Below are positions 41,933-51,814 of a stretch of DNA of 64,000 bases, one piece after another. The stretch comes from an uncultured Clostridiaceae bacterium (lineage in GTDB: Bacteria > Bacillota > Clostridia > Lachnospirales > Lachnospiraceae), in NCBI GenBank assembly GCA_947177415.1, contig CAMWUK010000006.1:1-64000 (forward strand), read 5' to 3'. The translations under genes were made by a program, and so were the position numbers. Every line of letters starts with the position of its first letter. The first letter of the stretch is position 1. The notes beneath the pieces are model-generated. The model was not told the DNA's origin. It did no database searches and worked only from the letters and a program-made list of their open reading frames with translations.

Positions 41933-42442
41933 ATGTTTAAAAAAGGTCAATATATACATTACGGAAGTCATGGTGTTTGTATGGTAGAGGATATTACACA
42001 CATGGATATGCCAGGAGCTGACAAAAGTAAACTCTATTATGTTTTATCAAAAGTATATACCCAAGGAAATAAAATATATACCAAAGTGGACAATGATAAA
42101 GTAATTATGAGAGAAATTTTATCCCAAGAGGAAGCTATGGATTTGATTGAGGAAATGCCACAAATTGAACAAATAAAAGTAGAGAATGATAAATCAAGAG
42201 GAGAAAAGTATAAATTGGCAATGAACAAGTGTGATTGTAAGGAGTGGGTGCGGATAATCAAATCTCTTTATCAAAGAAAGCAGGAATGTATTGCCAAAGG
42301 AAGAAAGGTAGCAATAACAGATGAGAGATTTTACAAAGAAGCATCGGATCATCTTTATGGAGAATTGGCAATATCTTTGGGAATTGATAAAGATAATGTA
42401 GAAGATTTTATTCTGTCTCATGTACATGCAGTAGATGCATAG
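41933..42442 (+). CDS. CarD-family transcriptional regulator
   Basis: MFKKGQYIHYGSHGVCMVEDI...YYVLSKVYTQGNKIYTKVDN; start corrected from 41822, which is inside the type I element. Confidence 0.88.
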   Translation: MFKKGQYIHYGSHGVCMVEDITHMDMPGADKSKLYYVLSKVYTQGNKIYTKVDNDKVIMREILSQEEAMDLIEEMPQIEQIKVENDKSRGEKYKLAMNKCDCKEWVRIIKSLYQRKQECIAKGRKVAITDERFYKEASDHLYGELAISLGIDKDNVEDFILSHVHAVDA

Positions 42443-42460
42443 TGGCAAAGTATAATAAAT

Positions 42461-42503
42461 AATAAAAGCCTTCTTATACCAAATATGGAAAGAAGGCTTT
42501 TAT
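42461..42503. terminator. Intrinsic (likely bidirectional) terminator
   Basis: aataaaagccttcttataccaaatatggaaagaaggcttttat. Confidence 0.85.
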
Positions 42504-42542
42504 CATGATGTGTTGCTTATTAGTGTACAGTGAACCCTGACA

Positions 42543-42920
42543 TTAATAATCAAAAGAACCTTGATAATCGTTATTGATTACAAAATAAACTTTATTTTCT
42601 TCAGGCTTTACATAAGCAGTTACAGAAGTAATAGCATCTGTTTGTCCGTTATCCTTGTATGCCTGTTTTGCTCTTTCCATAATATCTTTGTTGGAAAGCT
42701 CTTTGCCACCAAACTGAACAATAACTTCTTCAGAAGCTGTTGCAGGGTATGTAACAGCAGAAGCAGCCTCTGTCAAATCATTAAGTGGAGCTGTTCTAGG
42801 AACCATTGGTTTAATAGCCACAGGTTCATTAGTTGTGGTTTCTTTTGTTGTAGCATTACTAGTAGTTATCTGAGTGGTTTTATCTGTAGTTTTTTTTGCA
42901 GTACGCTTTGGCTTTGCCAT
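42543..42920 (-). CDS. DUF6465-like protein with basic Lys/Thr-rich N-terminus
   Basis: MAKPKRTAKKTTDKTTQ...EVIVQFGGKELSNKDIMERAKQAYKDNG. Confidence 0.65.
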   Translation of the reverse strand: MAKPKRTAKKTTDKTTQITTSNATTKETTTNEPVAIKPMVPRTAPLNDLTEAASAVTYPATASEEVIVQFGGKELSNKDIMERAKQAYKDNGQTDAITSVTAYVKPEENKVYFVINNDYQGSFDY

Positions 42921-43122
42921 AATTATTTTCCTCCTGTCTTGTGAACAGACCTGCAAATATAGAATTGCCGGCTGCTATTTAAAAATCACTGTATATGGAA
43001 AAGATCAAAGTAACTGAAATTTCCAGCTTTGCTTCTACCATACCTTATTATCATATAATAAATATCAAAAAAATGCAACACAGTTTCATGGAAACAAATG
43101 TGGTAATCGTTCCTTATGTCAT

Positions 43123-44196
43123 TTATTGTGCTTGTTCCACAGCTTCATTAATAATTCCCACAATTTTTTCAATGGGGTCACTAAGAGGACTTTTTTCCAT
43201 AGTTGTAATAAATTCTTTTCTTCTGTCATAAATCTTTGTAATTGTGGACATAAGGCTTTCCCCATTTAATTCTTCTTCGTGGAGAACAAGACTGTAACCT
43301 TGATGTTCAAAGGAAGAGGCATTAAGAATTTGGTCGCCCCGGCTAGCGGCAGCAGAAAGTGGAATAAGAATATTTGGTTTCTTTAATGCTAAAAGTTCAC
43401 AAATGGCATTTGCTCCAGCTCTGGAAATAACAATATCTGCAGCATCCAGTAAGTCACTAAGTTCCTTTTTTATATATTCAAATTGTACATAGCCTTTGGT
43501 ATCTTTTAGGTCTTCTGCTAATTTACCTTTGCCACAAAGATGGATAATCTGGAATTTTTCCAAAAGCTGAGGTAAAATACCACGAACGGCATCGTTAATC
43601 ACCGCAGAACCCAAACTGCCTCCAATAATTAAAATAACAGGCTTATTAATAGTAAATCCGCAAAAATCTAACCCTGTTAACTTATTACCAGAAAATAATT
43701 CCTTTCGGATGGGAGAACCGGTTAGTACTGCTTTTCCTTCTGGAAACATATTTACGGTTTCTGGAAAATTGGTACATACCCGGGTTGCATATCTGAGACA
43801 CAGTTTATTGGCAAGTCCTGGTGTCATATCAGATTCATGAATAATAGCAGGAATCTTTTGACGGGCAGCAGACCAGACAACAGGAACTGTTACAAATCCG
43901 CCTTTAGAAAATACCACATCAGGCTTCAGCTTCTTCAAAAGAGAAGATGCTTCCTTACAGCCATGAAGAACACGAAATGGGTCTGTAAAATTCTTCACAT
44001 CAAAATATCTTCTTAATTTACCAGAAGAGATACCATAATAAGGGATATCAAATTCCTTTATCAGTTCTTTTTCAATACCATTTTTGGAACCAATATAGTG
44101 AACTTCGTATCCTTGCTTTTTTAATTCTGGCAAAAGTGCGATATTAGGTGTCACATGTCCTGCAGTACCGCCCCCAGTTAATACAATTCGTTTCAT
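43123..44196 (-). CDS. murG: UDP-N-acetylglucosamine--N-acetylmuramyl-(pentapeptide) pyrophosphoryl-undecaprenol GlcNAc transferase
   Basis: [46 protein letters not shown]. Confidence 0.95.
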   Translation of the reverse strand: MKRIVLTGGGTAGHVTPNIALLPELKKQGYEVHYIGSKNGIEKELIKEFDIPYYGISSGKLRRYFDVKNFTDPFRVLHGCKEASSLLKKLKPDVVFSKGGFVTVPVVWSAARQKIPAIIHESDMTPGLANKLCLRYATRVCTNFPETVNMFPEGKAVLTGSPIRKELFSGNKLTGLDFCGFTINKPVILIIGGSLGSAVINDAVRGILPQLLEKFQIIHLCGKGKLAEDLKDTKGYVQFEYIKKELSDLLDAADIVISRAGANAICELLALKKPNILIPLSAAASRGDQILNASSFEHQGYSLVLHEEELNGESLMSTITKIYDRRKEFITTMEKSPLSDPIEKIVGIINEAVEQAQ

Positions 44197-44277
44197 ATAT
44201 TATTAATCCTTTCTGTTTTCACATTTGTTTAGGCAATTGCGAAACTCAATTTACTTCACCCCGTTTTTGTGCAAAGT

Positions 44278-44391
44278 TCACATATCAACACAAGGCACGT
44301 TCTCACTGCTCTCAACCGTAGCGGTACATAAGGTGCTAAAACACAGCACCTAAGTACCAACGGTTTCGAAAGCACCTTGCTTATGATATGT
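44278..44391. repeat. Nested palindromic intergenic element
   Basis: aaccgtagcggtac-ata-aggtgct-aaaacac-agcacct-aa-gtacc-aacggttt inside acatatca...tgatatgt. Confidence 0.65.
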
Positions 44392-44441
44392 AAATCTGCA
44401 CAAAATAATTTAAGATAATGTGAATTTCACAATTGACTATT

Positions 44442-44690
44442 TTATTGATTTTGTCTTTGATATTCTTTAAGAGCTTTGGCAAGCTGATCTGGGCAGGAAG
44501 TTTTTTTGAGACCACAAGTAATGCCCTCTAACCGGGAAATAGCATCCTCTACATCCATTCCTTCAATTAACCGGCTGACACCAGTGGTGTTGCCAGCACA
44601 ACCGCCTATAAAATTAACATTTTTAATCAAATTTCCCTCTACTTCAAAGTGTATTTCTGTAGAGCAGACACCCTTTGTCTTATAAATCAT
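44442..44690 (-). CDS. TIGR03905-type TSCPD domain protein
   Basis: CSTEIHFEVEGNLIKNVNFIGGCAGNTTGVSRLIEGM...TSCPDQLAKAL. Confidence 0.93.
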   Translation of the reverse strand: MIYKTKGVCSTEIHFEVEGNLIKNVNFIGGCAGNTTGVSRLIEGMDVEDAISRLEGITCGLKKTSCPDQLAKALKEYQRQNQ

Positions 44691-44878
44691 GAAAAAATCC
44701 CCTTTCTTTACTCTTTTATTATAAAATTACTTCGGAAATATTGCAATAGATGGGAGAAAAGTTATATCAGTAATCTGTTACAGTTCAGCCATACAAAAGT
44801 ATGTGTGCAAGTTGCATGAGGGATGTAGGACGGATTTTGCGGACATTTAAATAAAATAGAATATGGAGCTAACAGACA

Positions 44879-45235
44879 ATGGCAAAGACGATTTTTGAGG
44901 AACTGGGCGGCAGATACGAAAGACAAGGTGATTATCTGATTCCATGTATAGCTTTATCTGCCGAAGAAGAACAGCCAATAGGTATCTGGGGGCAGCAGCA
45001 CTTGGGCTATTTGACACAGTACAACAGGGGTTACATACATTAATCTTCTTACATGCGGCAGGATCAACACCTACCTTGCGGACATCGACAGGCAGGCACA
45101 AGAACGCTTTAAACGGCTCATAGAGGGTATGAAAAGCAGACAACAGGGCAACGGAACAACTAAAGGCTGAAAATGGCTTAGAATGGACAGGAAGAATGAA
45201 TAACATAAGGACTTGTGTGGGAGATTATTGATAAA
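44879..45235 (+). pseudogene. Degenerate TnpV-like transposon-encoded gene
   Basis: MAKTIFEELGGRYERQGDYLIPCIALSAEEEQPIGIWGQQHLGYL..., frameshift, then QAQERFKRLIEGM...TEQLKAENGLEWTGRMNNIR. Confidence 0.8.
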
Positions 45236-45386
45236 AAAATTATTTGTAAATTGATATAAATGGAGAGTGATTCTTGATGTGAATATATTCAAATTCATTT
45301 ATCGCTATTTATGGGTAAATGCTAATTTTCTAGTATTTCGCTATTTGTGGGGTAGATTTTAGAAAGATAGTTTTTATATAATGTTA

Positions 45387-45561
45387 TCACGGTAAACGCA
45401 TGAAAATACAAAATGCACAAAAATCTGTTAGACAAAAACCGATTTTACCTCTTGAAAATTCCAAATTCTAATTTTGAAAGGTTAAAATCGCTCAGAGAAC
45501 ATTTTCTATTGAGTTCAATCTAATATTTTTCTGCAAAATCACAATCATGCGTTTACCGTGA
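45387..45561. mobile_element. Second MITE-like element, 175 bp, unrelated to the GTAAC family
   Basis: 17-bp perfect TIRs tcacggtaaacgcatga / tcatgcgtttaccgtga; flanking duplication taatgtta (45379-45386 / 45562-45569). Confidence 0.85.
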
Positions 45562-45594
45562 TAATGTTATATATTAAACAAGGAGGCATTAGAT

Positions 45595-46080
45595 ATGGAT
45601 ATCCAAAAAATTGGCGAGTTCTTAAAAGAACTCCGAAGGCAAAATAACATGACACAAGAACAATTAGGACAAAGGGTGGGTGTAACAAATAAGACCGTTT
45701 CAAGATGGGAAACAGGGAAGTATATGCCCCCAATCGAATGTTTGAAATTATTAAGTGATATATATCAAATCAGTATTAATGAAATTCTAACGGGAGAAAA
45801 ACTAAATGAAGAAGATTATAAAGAAGCAGCTGAAAATAATATTACATATACATTGGAGGAGATAGAAGCAAAGGAAAAGAAATTTGAAAATACTATACTT
45901 ATTGTTATGGGGATAATTTCTTTGCTTGCGATTTCCAGTATGTTTCTATTGCCAAATGGAAGCGAATTAACAGTTGTTGAAAAAGCTAAGGAGATTGTTG
46001 CAGTGATATTTATATGGATTATGGCTCTCATTTCTAATACCTTATGCATTATTGTCATCATATCTAAGAAAACCAAATAG
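45595..46080 (+). CDS. XRE-family HTH regulator with two C-terminal TM helices
   Basis: IGEFLKELRRQNNMTQEQLGQRVGVTNKTVSRWETGKYMPPIECL. Confidence 0.93.
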   Translation: MDIQKIGEFLKELRRQNNMTQEQLGQRVGVTNKTVSRWETGKYMPPIECLKLLSDIYQISINEILTGEKLNEEDYKEAAENNITYTLEEIEAKEKKFENTILIVMGIISLLAISSMFLLPNGSELTVVEKAKEIVAVIFIWIMALISNTLCIIVIISKKTK

Positions 46081-46689
46081 TTTTAGAAAAATTCTATTTG
46101 AAAAAGAAATTTACAAATTAATATATTTCTGGGAATATTGTAGATCTCGTATCCCGATTTTTCAGTTCGAGAAGTAGTAAACGAAGCGTAGAATTTGCTT
46201 AAAATATGCATTTAGGAGAGATAAACAAAGTGTTGGTTGTTTTTGGAATAGAATCAAAGAACCAGATGCACAGCTGCAGAGCCGATGAACTTGTGAAGTA
46301 AAATCATAGTTTATCGGCTTTATTTCTTTTTATAAGGTTTTAAGGAGACGTCCACCAAATAAAAAAACAATGATTTGGTGGGCAGTTATCTATCTGCTCA
46401 TACGAAGCGAAACATATCTATACATAGCATGTTAGAGAAAGGTGGGAAACCTGTTAAAAAAATCCCTGTCCATGCAACGCTAATCTTATACAAGTAATGC
46501 CATGTTGCTAATATTGACATGGGTCTGCATACTTGTTAGAATAAATATAGATGGATAGAGTATGGTATCATTTAATTGGAAGAACAGAAACTAAATGAGA
46601 TAATACACCAGAATGTGAATCATTGAAGATTAAATAGATGGAAACAATTACTATACAAATAATTTGCAAAGAATAGGGAGGAAACAGGT

Positions 46690-49431
46690 ATGTATCATTG
46701 CCAGATTCATTTCTACTTAATAGGTTATCAGAGCACCGTTTTTGAAAATATAAAAGAGATGTCCCCACTTGAACATTTTACACATGAGTTCTATGAAAGC
46801 GATGAGCCTGAAGAAGCATTGGCAGCTAAGGCAGATGTGATTATGGCTGACATCCGGAATTTGAATATAAAAGAAGCAGTGCAGATGCTAGCCTTAGTTA
46901 AAAAACAGGAAGCTGAGCTTATTGTACTTGCGGATAAGGAACAGATAGTACATTTGTCAGACAATTTATCTGTGATTAAGGATATATGGATGATGCCCAT
47001 GGCAGATGAGGAAGTAAGATTCCGTTTCCTAAGATGGCAACAGAACTATAAAATGAGTAAGGATTATTGGCAGACTAATCAGTATTTAGAGTCTACTATT
47101 AACAATATTCCAAACCTCATTTGGTATAAAGATAAAGAAGGTATACATAAGAAGGTAAATGACAGTTTCTGTGCAATAGTTAATAAAACGAAGCAACAGG
47201 TAGAGGGTCGTGGACATGCTTATATATGGGATGTTGAACAAGATGATCCTGCTTGTGTGGAATCCGAACTAGAGGTTATGAGTAAGAGAAAGACCTGTAT
47301 ATCTGAGGAGGCAATTAAAACAGGAGATGGTATGAGATTGCTTACAACATACAAGTCTCCATTATATAATCTTGACGGGAGTGTAATGGGAACCGTTGGT
47401 GTGGCAATTGATGTGACACAGGAACGTGCTTACGAACAGGAGATAATCAAAAAAAATCAAACTTTGGAGACCATCTTTACCACAATGGATTGTGGAATTT
47501 TGTGTCATACAATAGATGGTTCACGTATTATCAGTATAAATAGAGCTGCATTAAAAATTTTAGGATATGAGTCCCAAGCTGAATTAATGGAAAATGGATT
47601 TGATATGATTGCAGCATCTGTTGTAGATGATGATAGAGAAGAACTTGTGAAATGCATTGAGAAACTGAAAAAAGAGGGAGATAGCATCAGTGTGGAGTAT
47701 CGTGTACAGCATGCTGATGGAGAAATATTACATGTTATGGGCAATATTAAGCTTATAAAGGAGCATGGGGAATTATATTATCAGCGGTTTCTTTTGGATT
47801 GTACTATAAAAAAATTACAAGAAAAAAAGGAACAAATGAAATTGATTCAAGCACTAAGCATAGATTATAATCTTGTTTGTTTTTTTGATCTTGATACAGG
47901 TATGGGTAACACACTTCGGATAACAGAGTGCGAAAATTATGTATTAGAGTCTATTTTTATGGGGAAGTTGTCATTAAAAGAAAGTATGGAACGTTATATA
48001 GAAAGATGTGTTTTGGAGGATGATAGAGAGTTGTTACGGCAAGCATGTTCTACAGATAATCTCAAAAAAGAACTGGCACAAAAAAACATCTATCATATCA
48101 ATTACCGTACTCTTTGCAGCGATAAAATAAGATACTTTCAAATGAAGGCTGTGCGGGCAGGAGAATGGGAGGACAGTCATGGTGTTGTTTTGGGATTCCA
48201 CAGTGTAGATGAGGAAATCCGCAATGAAATGGAAAAGAAAAGGCTTTTGGAAGAAGCACTTTTACAAGCCAATAAGGCCAATAAGGCCAAGAGTGTATTT
48301 CTTTCTAATATGTCCCATGATATCCGTACTCCGATGAATGCAATCGTTGGTTTTACAAATTTGGCAATCAACCATATTGATTGTAAGAAAGAGGTAGAGG
48401 AGTATCTAGTCAAAATTCAAACATCAGGAAAGCATTTGCTGAATCTTATTAATGATGTTTTGGACATGAGCCGGATCGAAAGTGGCAAGATACACTTAGA
48501 AGAGAATCCATGCAGTCTGTCAGAGATTTTACAAGGATTACATAACATTTTACAGGCAGATATTCGTGAAAAACAGCTGGAATTAAATATAGATACAGTA
48601 CATATTCAAAATGAAGAGATTTGGTGTGATAAGCTTCGGCTTAACCAAGTTTTATTGAATCTGCTTAGCAATGCTGTAAAGTATACAGATATGGGAGGCA
48701 TGATTAGCCTGAGAGTTACTGAAAAATCCGAAGCACCTGCAGGTTGTGCAAGTTATGAGTTTTACATTAAGGATACTGGTATTGGCATGAGCAAGGAATT
48801 TGTATCGCATATTTTTGAACCCTTTGAGAGAGAAAGAAATTCTACAATTAGCAGGATTCAGGGTACTGGACTTGGAATGGCAATTACAAAGAATATTATA
48901 GATATGATGCAGGGAACTATTGAAGTGAAAAGTGAGCAAGGTGTTGGCACAGAAGTTACAGTTTCCTTTACCTTCCGTCTGAATACTGAAAAAAAGGCAG
49001 ATGCCAGTGAAATAAAAGAAAAAACTTTTAGTATAGACAAAAAGAATATTTCGACAGGGCGTATTTTGCTGGTAGAGGATATTGAAATGAATCAGGAAAT
49101 TGCTGTTGCAATTTTAAGTGAGGCAGGATATTGTGTTGAGATTGCCGGGAATGGGCAAATTGCAATAGATATGTTAAAAAATTCTGAACCTGGATATTAC
49201 CAGTTGGTGCTTATGGATATTCAAATGCCAGTAATGAATGGATATGAAGCGACAAAAGAGATTCGTAAACTGGAGAATAAGGAACTGGCATCTATACCAA
49301 TTTTAGCTATGTCTGCCAATGCTTTTGAAGAAGATAAGCAGGAGGCTTTAAAGTGCGGGATGAATGGTCATATAGCAAAACCTATAGATGTTAAAATATT
49401 GTTTAATACTTTGAGTGAAATATTGAAATAA
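46690..49431 (+). CDS. Hybrid sensor histidine kinase (PAS-PAS-HisKA-HATPase-REC)
   Basis: FLSNMSHDIRTPMNAIVGFTNL; GTGLGMAITKNIIDMMQG; ILLVEDIEMNQEIAVAIL...LVLMDIQMPVMNGYEATKEIR. Confidence 0.95.
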   Translation: MYHCQIHFYLIGYQSTVFENIKEMSPLEHFTHEFYESDEPEEALAAKADVIMADIRNLNIKEAVQMLALVKKQEAELIVLADKEQIVHLSDNLSVIKDIWMMPMADEEVRFRFLRWQQNYKMSKDYWQTNQYLESTINNIPNLIWYKDKEGIHKKVNDSFCAIVNKTKQQVEGRGHAYIWDVEQDDPACVESELEVMSKRKTCISEEAIKTGDGMRLLTTYKSPLYNLDGSVMGTVGVAIDVTQERAYEQEIIKKNQTLETIFTTMDCGILCHTIDGSRIISINRAALKILGYESQAELMENGFDMIAASVVDDDREELVKCIEKLKKEGDSISVEYRVQHADGEILHVMGNIKLIKEHGELYYQRFLLDCTIKKLQEKKEQMKLIQALSIDYNLVCFFDLDTGMGNTLRITECENYVLESIFMGKLSLKESMERYIERCVLEDDRELLRQACSTDNLKKELAQKNIYHINYRTLCSDKIRYFQMKAVRAGEWEDSHGVVLGFHSVDEEIRNEMEKKRLLEEALLQANKANKAKSVFLSNMSHDIRTPMNAIVGFTNLAINHIDCKKEVEEYLVKIQTSGKHLLNLINDVLDMSRIESGKIHLEENPCSLSEILQGLHNILQADIREKQLELNIDTVHIQNEEIWCDKLRLNQVLLNLLSNAVKYTDMGGMISLRVTEKSEAPAGCASYEFYIKDTGIGMSKEFVSHIFEPFERERNSTISRIQGTGLGMAITKNIIDMMQGTIEVKSEQGVGTEVTVSFTFRLNTEKKADASEIKEKTFSIDKKNISTGRILLVEDIEMNQEIAVAILSEAGYCVEIAGNGQIAIDMLKNSEPGYYQLVLMDIQMPVMNGYEATKEIRKLENKELASIPILAMSANAFEEDKQEALKCGMNGHIAKPIDVKILFNTLSEILK

Positions 49432-49461
49432 GTCTGAAAATAGAAAGGTTAGGTTTAAGCA

Positions 49462-50160
49462 ATGAAAAAAATTGGTATCATTGGAGCAATGGATGAAGAA
49501 GTAAGCCGCTTAAAAGAAAATATGCAAGTGGAAAAAATTGAGAAGAAAGCAGGAATGGAGTTTTTTGCAGGTATACTTAGCGGCAAAAATGTGGTTGTGG
49601 TACGAAGTGGAATTGGCAAGGTGAATGCTGGAATCTGTACACAAATCTTAGTGGATGATTTTCAGGTGGAAGGTATAATTAATACAGGAATTGCTGGTTC
49701 TCTAAAAAATGAAATTAACATTGGAGACATTGTATTATCTAAAGACTGTTTGCAACATGACATGGATGCTACAGGATTTGGATATAAACCTGGGGTGATT
49801 CCAAGAATGGAGCAATCCACTTTTATAGCAGATGAAACTTTAGTTGATTTGGCAAGAAAGGTAAACAAAGAAGTGAATCCAGATATTGCAGCGTTTGTAG
49901 GACGTGTAGTAAGTGGTGACCAATTTGTGTCAGATAATAAGAAAAAGGAATTTTTGGTGTCAGAATTTCAAGGATTTTGTACAGAAATGGAAGGTGCAGC
50001 CATTGCACAGGTCTGTTATCTTAATGAGATTCCATTCTTAATTATCCGTGCAATTTCAGATAAAGCAGATAATAGTGCTACCATGGATTACAGTGAGTTT
50101 GAGGCAAAGGCAATAGAGCATACGGTACATTTGGTAACCGGTATGATGAAACAGTTGTAA
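49462..50160 (+). CDS. mtnN: 5'-methylthioadenosine/S-adenosylhomocysteine nucleosidase
   Basis: MKKIGIIGAMDEEVSRLKENM...GIAGSLKNEINIGDIVLS...EMEGAAIAQVCYLN. Confidence 0.95.
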   Translation: MKKIGIIGAMDEEVSRLKENMQVEKIEKKAGMEFFAGILSGKNVVVVRSGIGKVNAGICTQILVDDFQVEGIINTGIAGSLKNEINIGDIVLSKDCLQHDMDATGFGYKPGVIPRMEQSTFIADETLVDLARKVNKEVNPDIAAFVGRVVSGDQFVSDNKKKEFLVSEFQGFCTEMEGAAIAQVCYLNEIPFLIIRAISDKADNSATMDYSEFEAKAIEHTVHLVTGMMKQL

Positions 50161-50354
50161 AACCCGAGTTTTGGAGGGTTTTGTCGATAAATTTTAGGTT
50201 CTTTTGTCTTTTCAAAGAGAAAAAAATATGATATAGTAATAATTGACATTTTCATTCCGACTGGTGCCGCAGAAGGCGGCATAGGCATTTACCGGGAATA
50301 TATTTACAGCTTTAAGCATGAACAAAGGATATAAAGTAGTATACATATTTATTT

Positions 50355-50476
50355 GTAACTATTCAGAACCTGCAAAAGTGATATACAAATTGCATAAATA
50401 AATTTATTTATTAAATGCAATTTGTATACTCACTTTTATTGGACTGATGTCCACATGAGGGGTTCTGAACAGTTAC
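50355..50476. mobile_element. Type V palindromic element, 122 bp
   Basis: gtaactattcagaacc...ggttctgaacagttac; exact duplication atttattt (50347-50354 / 50477-50484). Confidence 0.87.
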
Positions 50477-50588
50477 ATTTATTTAAAATAAGAAGAAACG
50501 CAATTTTTGTGTAAGAAACAGTAGAAGAGATAAAATACACAAAAATTGGGTTTCTTTTTTTGTTATGTAGAGATATGAACGATGTGGA

Positions 50589-50733
50589 TTACTGTTCACA
50601 CACAAGCTTGACACTTGCTGTCAAGCTATGTGCCAAGAATGATATTATGTAGGATTTCAGCCTCATGCATCGAAGATGCATTTATAATAGGCTGAAATCG
50701 TTACTGGGCACAGGGAATCTGTGAACAGTAACT
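50589..50733 (+). mobile_element. Type III palindromic element
   Basis: ttactgttcacacacaagcttgacacttgctgtcaagc...gtgaacagtaact; duplication gatgtgga (50581-50588 / 50734-50741). Confidence 0.88.
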
Positions 50734-50734
50734 G

Positions 50735-51685
50735 ATGTGGAATTATCCACGATTTAGTGAAAGGAGAAAAATTATGTTGCAAACAATAATGACAAGTGAA
50801 GTTACTGGGTATATTCTTCTCGCATTGGGAGGAATAGGGATAATCATGGAGGTGATACTGGGAATAAAATATGGCAGTTTTCTTAGAAGGACATGGAAAA
50901 TTGGTGTAGAAAAGCATGAATTGACAGAAAATATTAAAAAGAAGTATGAATTATGCCATCGTATGGGTATGAATGTGAATAATGTGGATAAATTTGTGGA
51001 TAAATATGTGTACAGGCAAAAATTAATGGGAATAAAGTTATGCACATGGGAAGGAGTATGTGGACAACTATGTACTATAGCAGGAGGAACGGCTGTATTG
51101 GCAATTGGTTTGGCTATGTTAGGGGGATGTGGACAAAATGTGATAATTCGATACATGATACAGGGAGGTATCTCTTTAACATTGTTAATAACTTTCTGGA
51201 AATTTGGGAATGTGTCCACAAAAAAAGAAGTTATCCACTTAAATTTGTGTGACTATTTAGAGAATATTTATCAGGTACGTCTGGAAAAGGAAAAAGAGAA
51301 TCCAGAGTGGAGTTTACAGTATCGCAAAGAGATGGAAAAATTAGAGCAAAAAACAAAGAAGGAAACACAGAAAAAGCAAAAGAAAAGTGATAAACGTTCC
51401 GAATTAGAACGTATGAAAGCAGAATTAGTAGAGGAATTAAAACAGGAACGTTTAGAAAATGAAAAACGCAGACTTGAGGAAAAACAGAATGCAGAAAAAG
51501 AGCAGCAAAGTCTAAAAGAAAAAGTAATAAAAGAGAATCAGGAGAAAGCAAAGGAACATGCAAAAACAGGAAAGGGAAAAGAGGAGGAAGTAAAAACAGA
51601 GCCACAAATAAATATGGAAACCCAACCAGAGGAAGAGAGGATTCTGCAAGATATTTTGAAAGAGTATCTTGGAAATGTAGAGTAA
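50735..51685 (+). CDS. Membrane protein with charged coiled-coil C-terminus
   Basis: TM helices then E/K-rich tract; likely start at 50774 (MLQTIMTSEV) after gaaaggag RBS. Confidence 0.6.
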   Translation: MWNYPRFSERRKIMLQTIMTSEVTGYILLALGGIGIIMEVILGIKYGSFLRRTWKIGVEKHELTENIKKKYELCHRMGMNVNNVDKFVDKYVYRQKLMGIKLCTWEGVCGQLCTIAGGTAVLAIGLAMLGGCGQNVIIRYMIQGGISLTLLITFWKFGNVSTKKEVIHLNLCDYLENIYQVRLEKEKENPEWSLQYRKEMEKLEQKTKKETQKKQKKSDKRSELERMKAELVEELKQERLENEKRRLEEKQNAEKEQQSLKEKVIKENQEKAKEHAKTGKGKEEEVKTEPQINMETQPEEERILQDILKEYLGNVE

Positions 51686-51814
51686 ATGGCTGAACTGTTA
51701 CAAGACTTGTATATTCTGCATTGGAAAGAATTGACAAGCCTAATGGCTTTTGATAAAATATACATACGAGTGGAATAAGAAACCCATAGAATATTAGGAA
51801 AGAAGGAACAGGAA

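Noticed and set aside
42561-42944. 127-aa plus-strand ORF
   Set aside because: Antisense to the DUF6465-like gene; Cys/Ser-rich composition expected from antisense of a Lys/Thr-rich gene.
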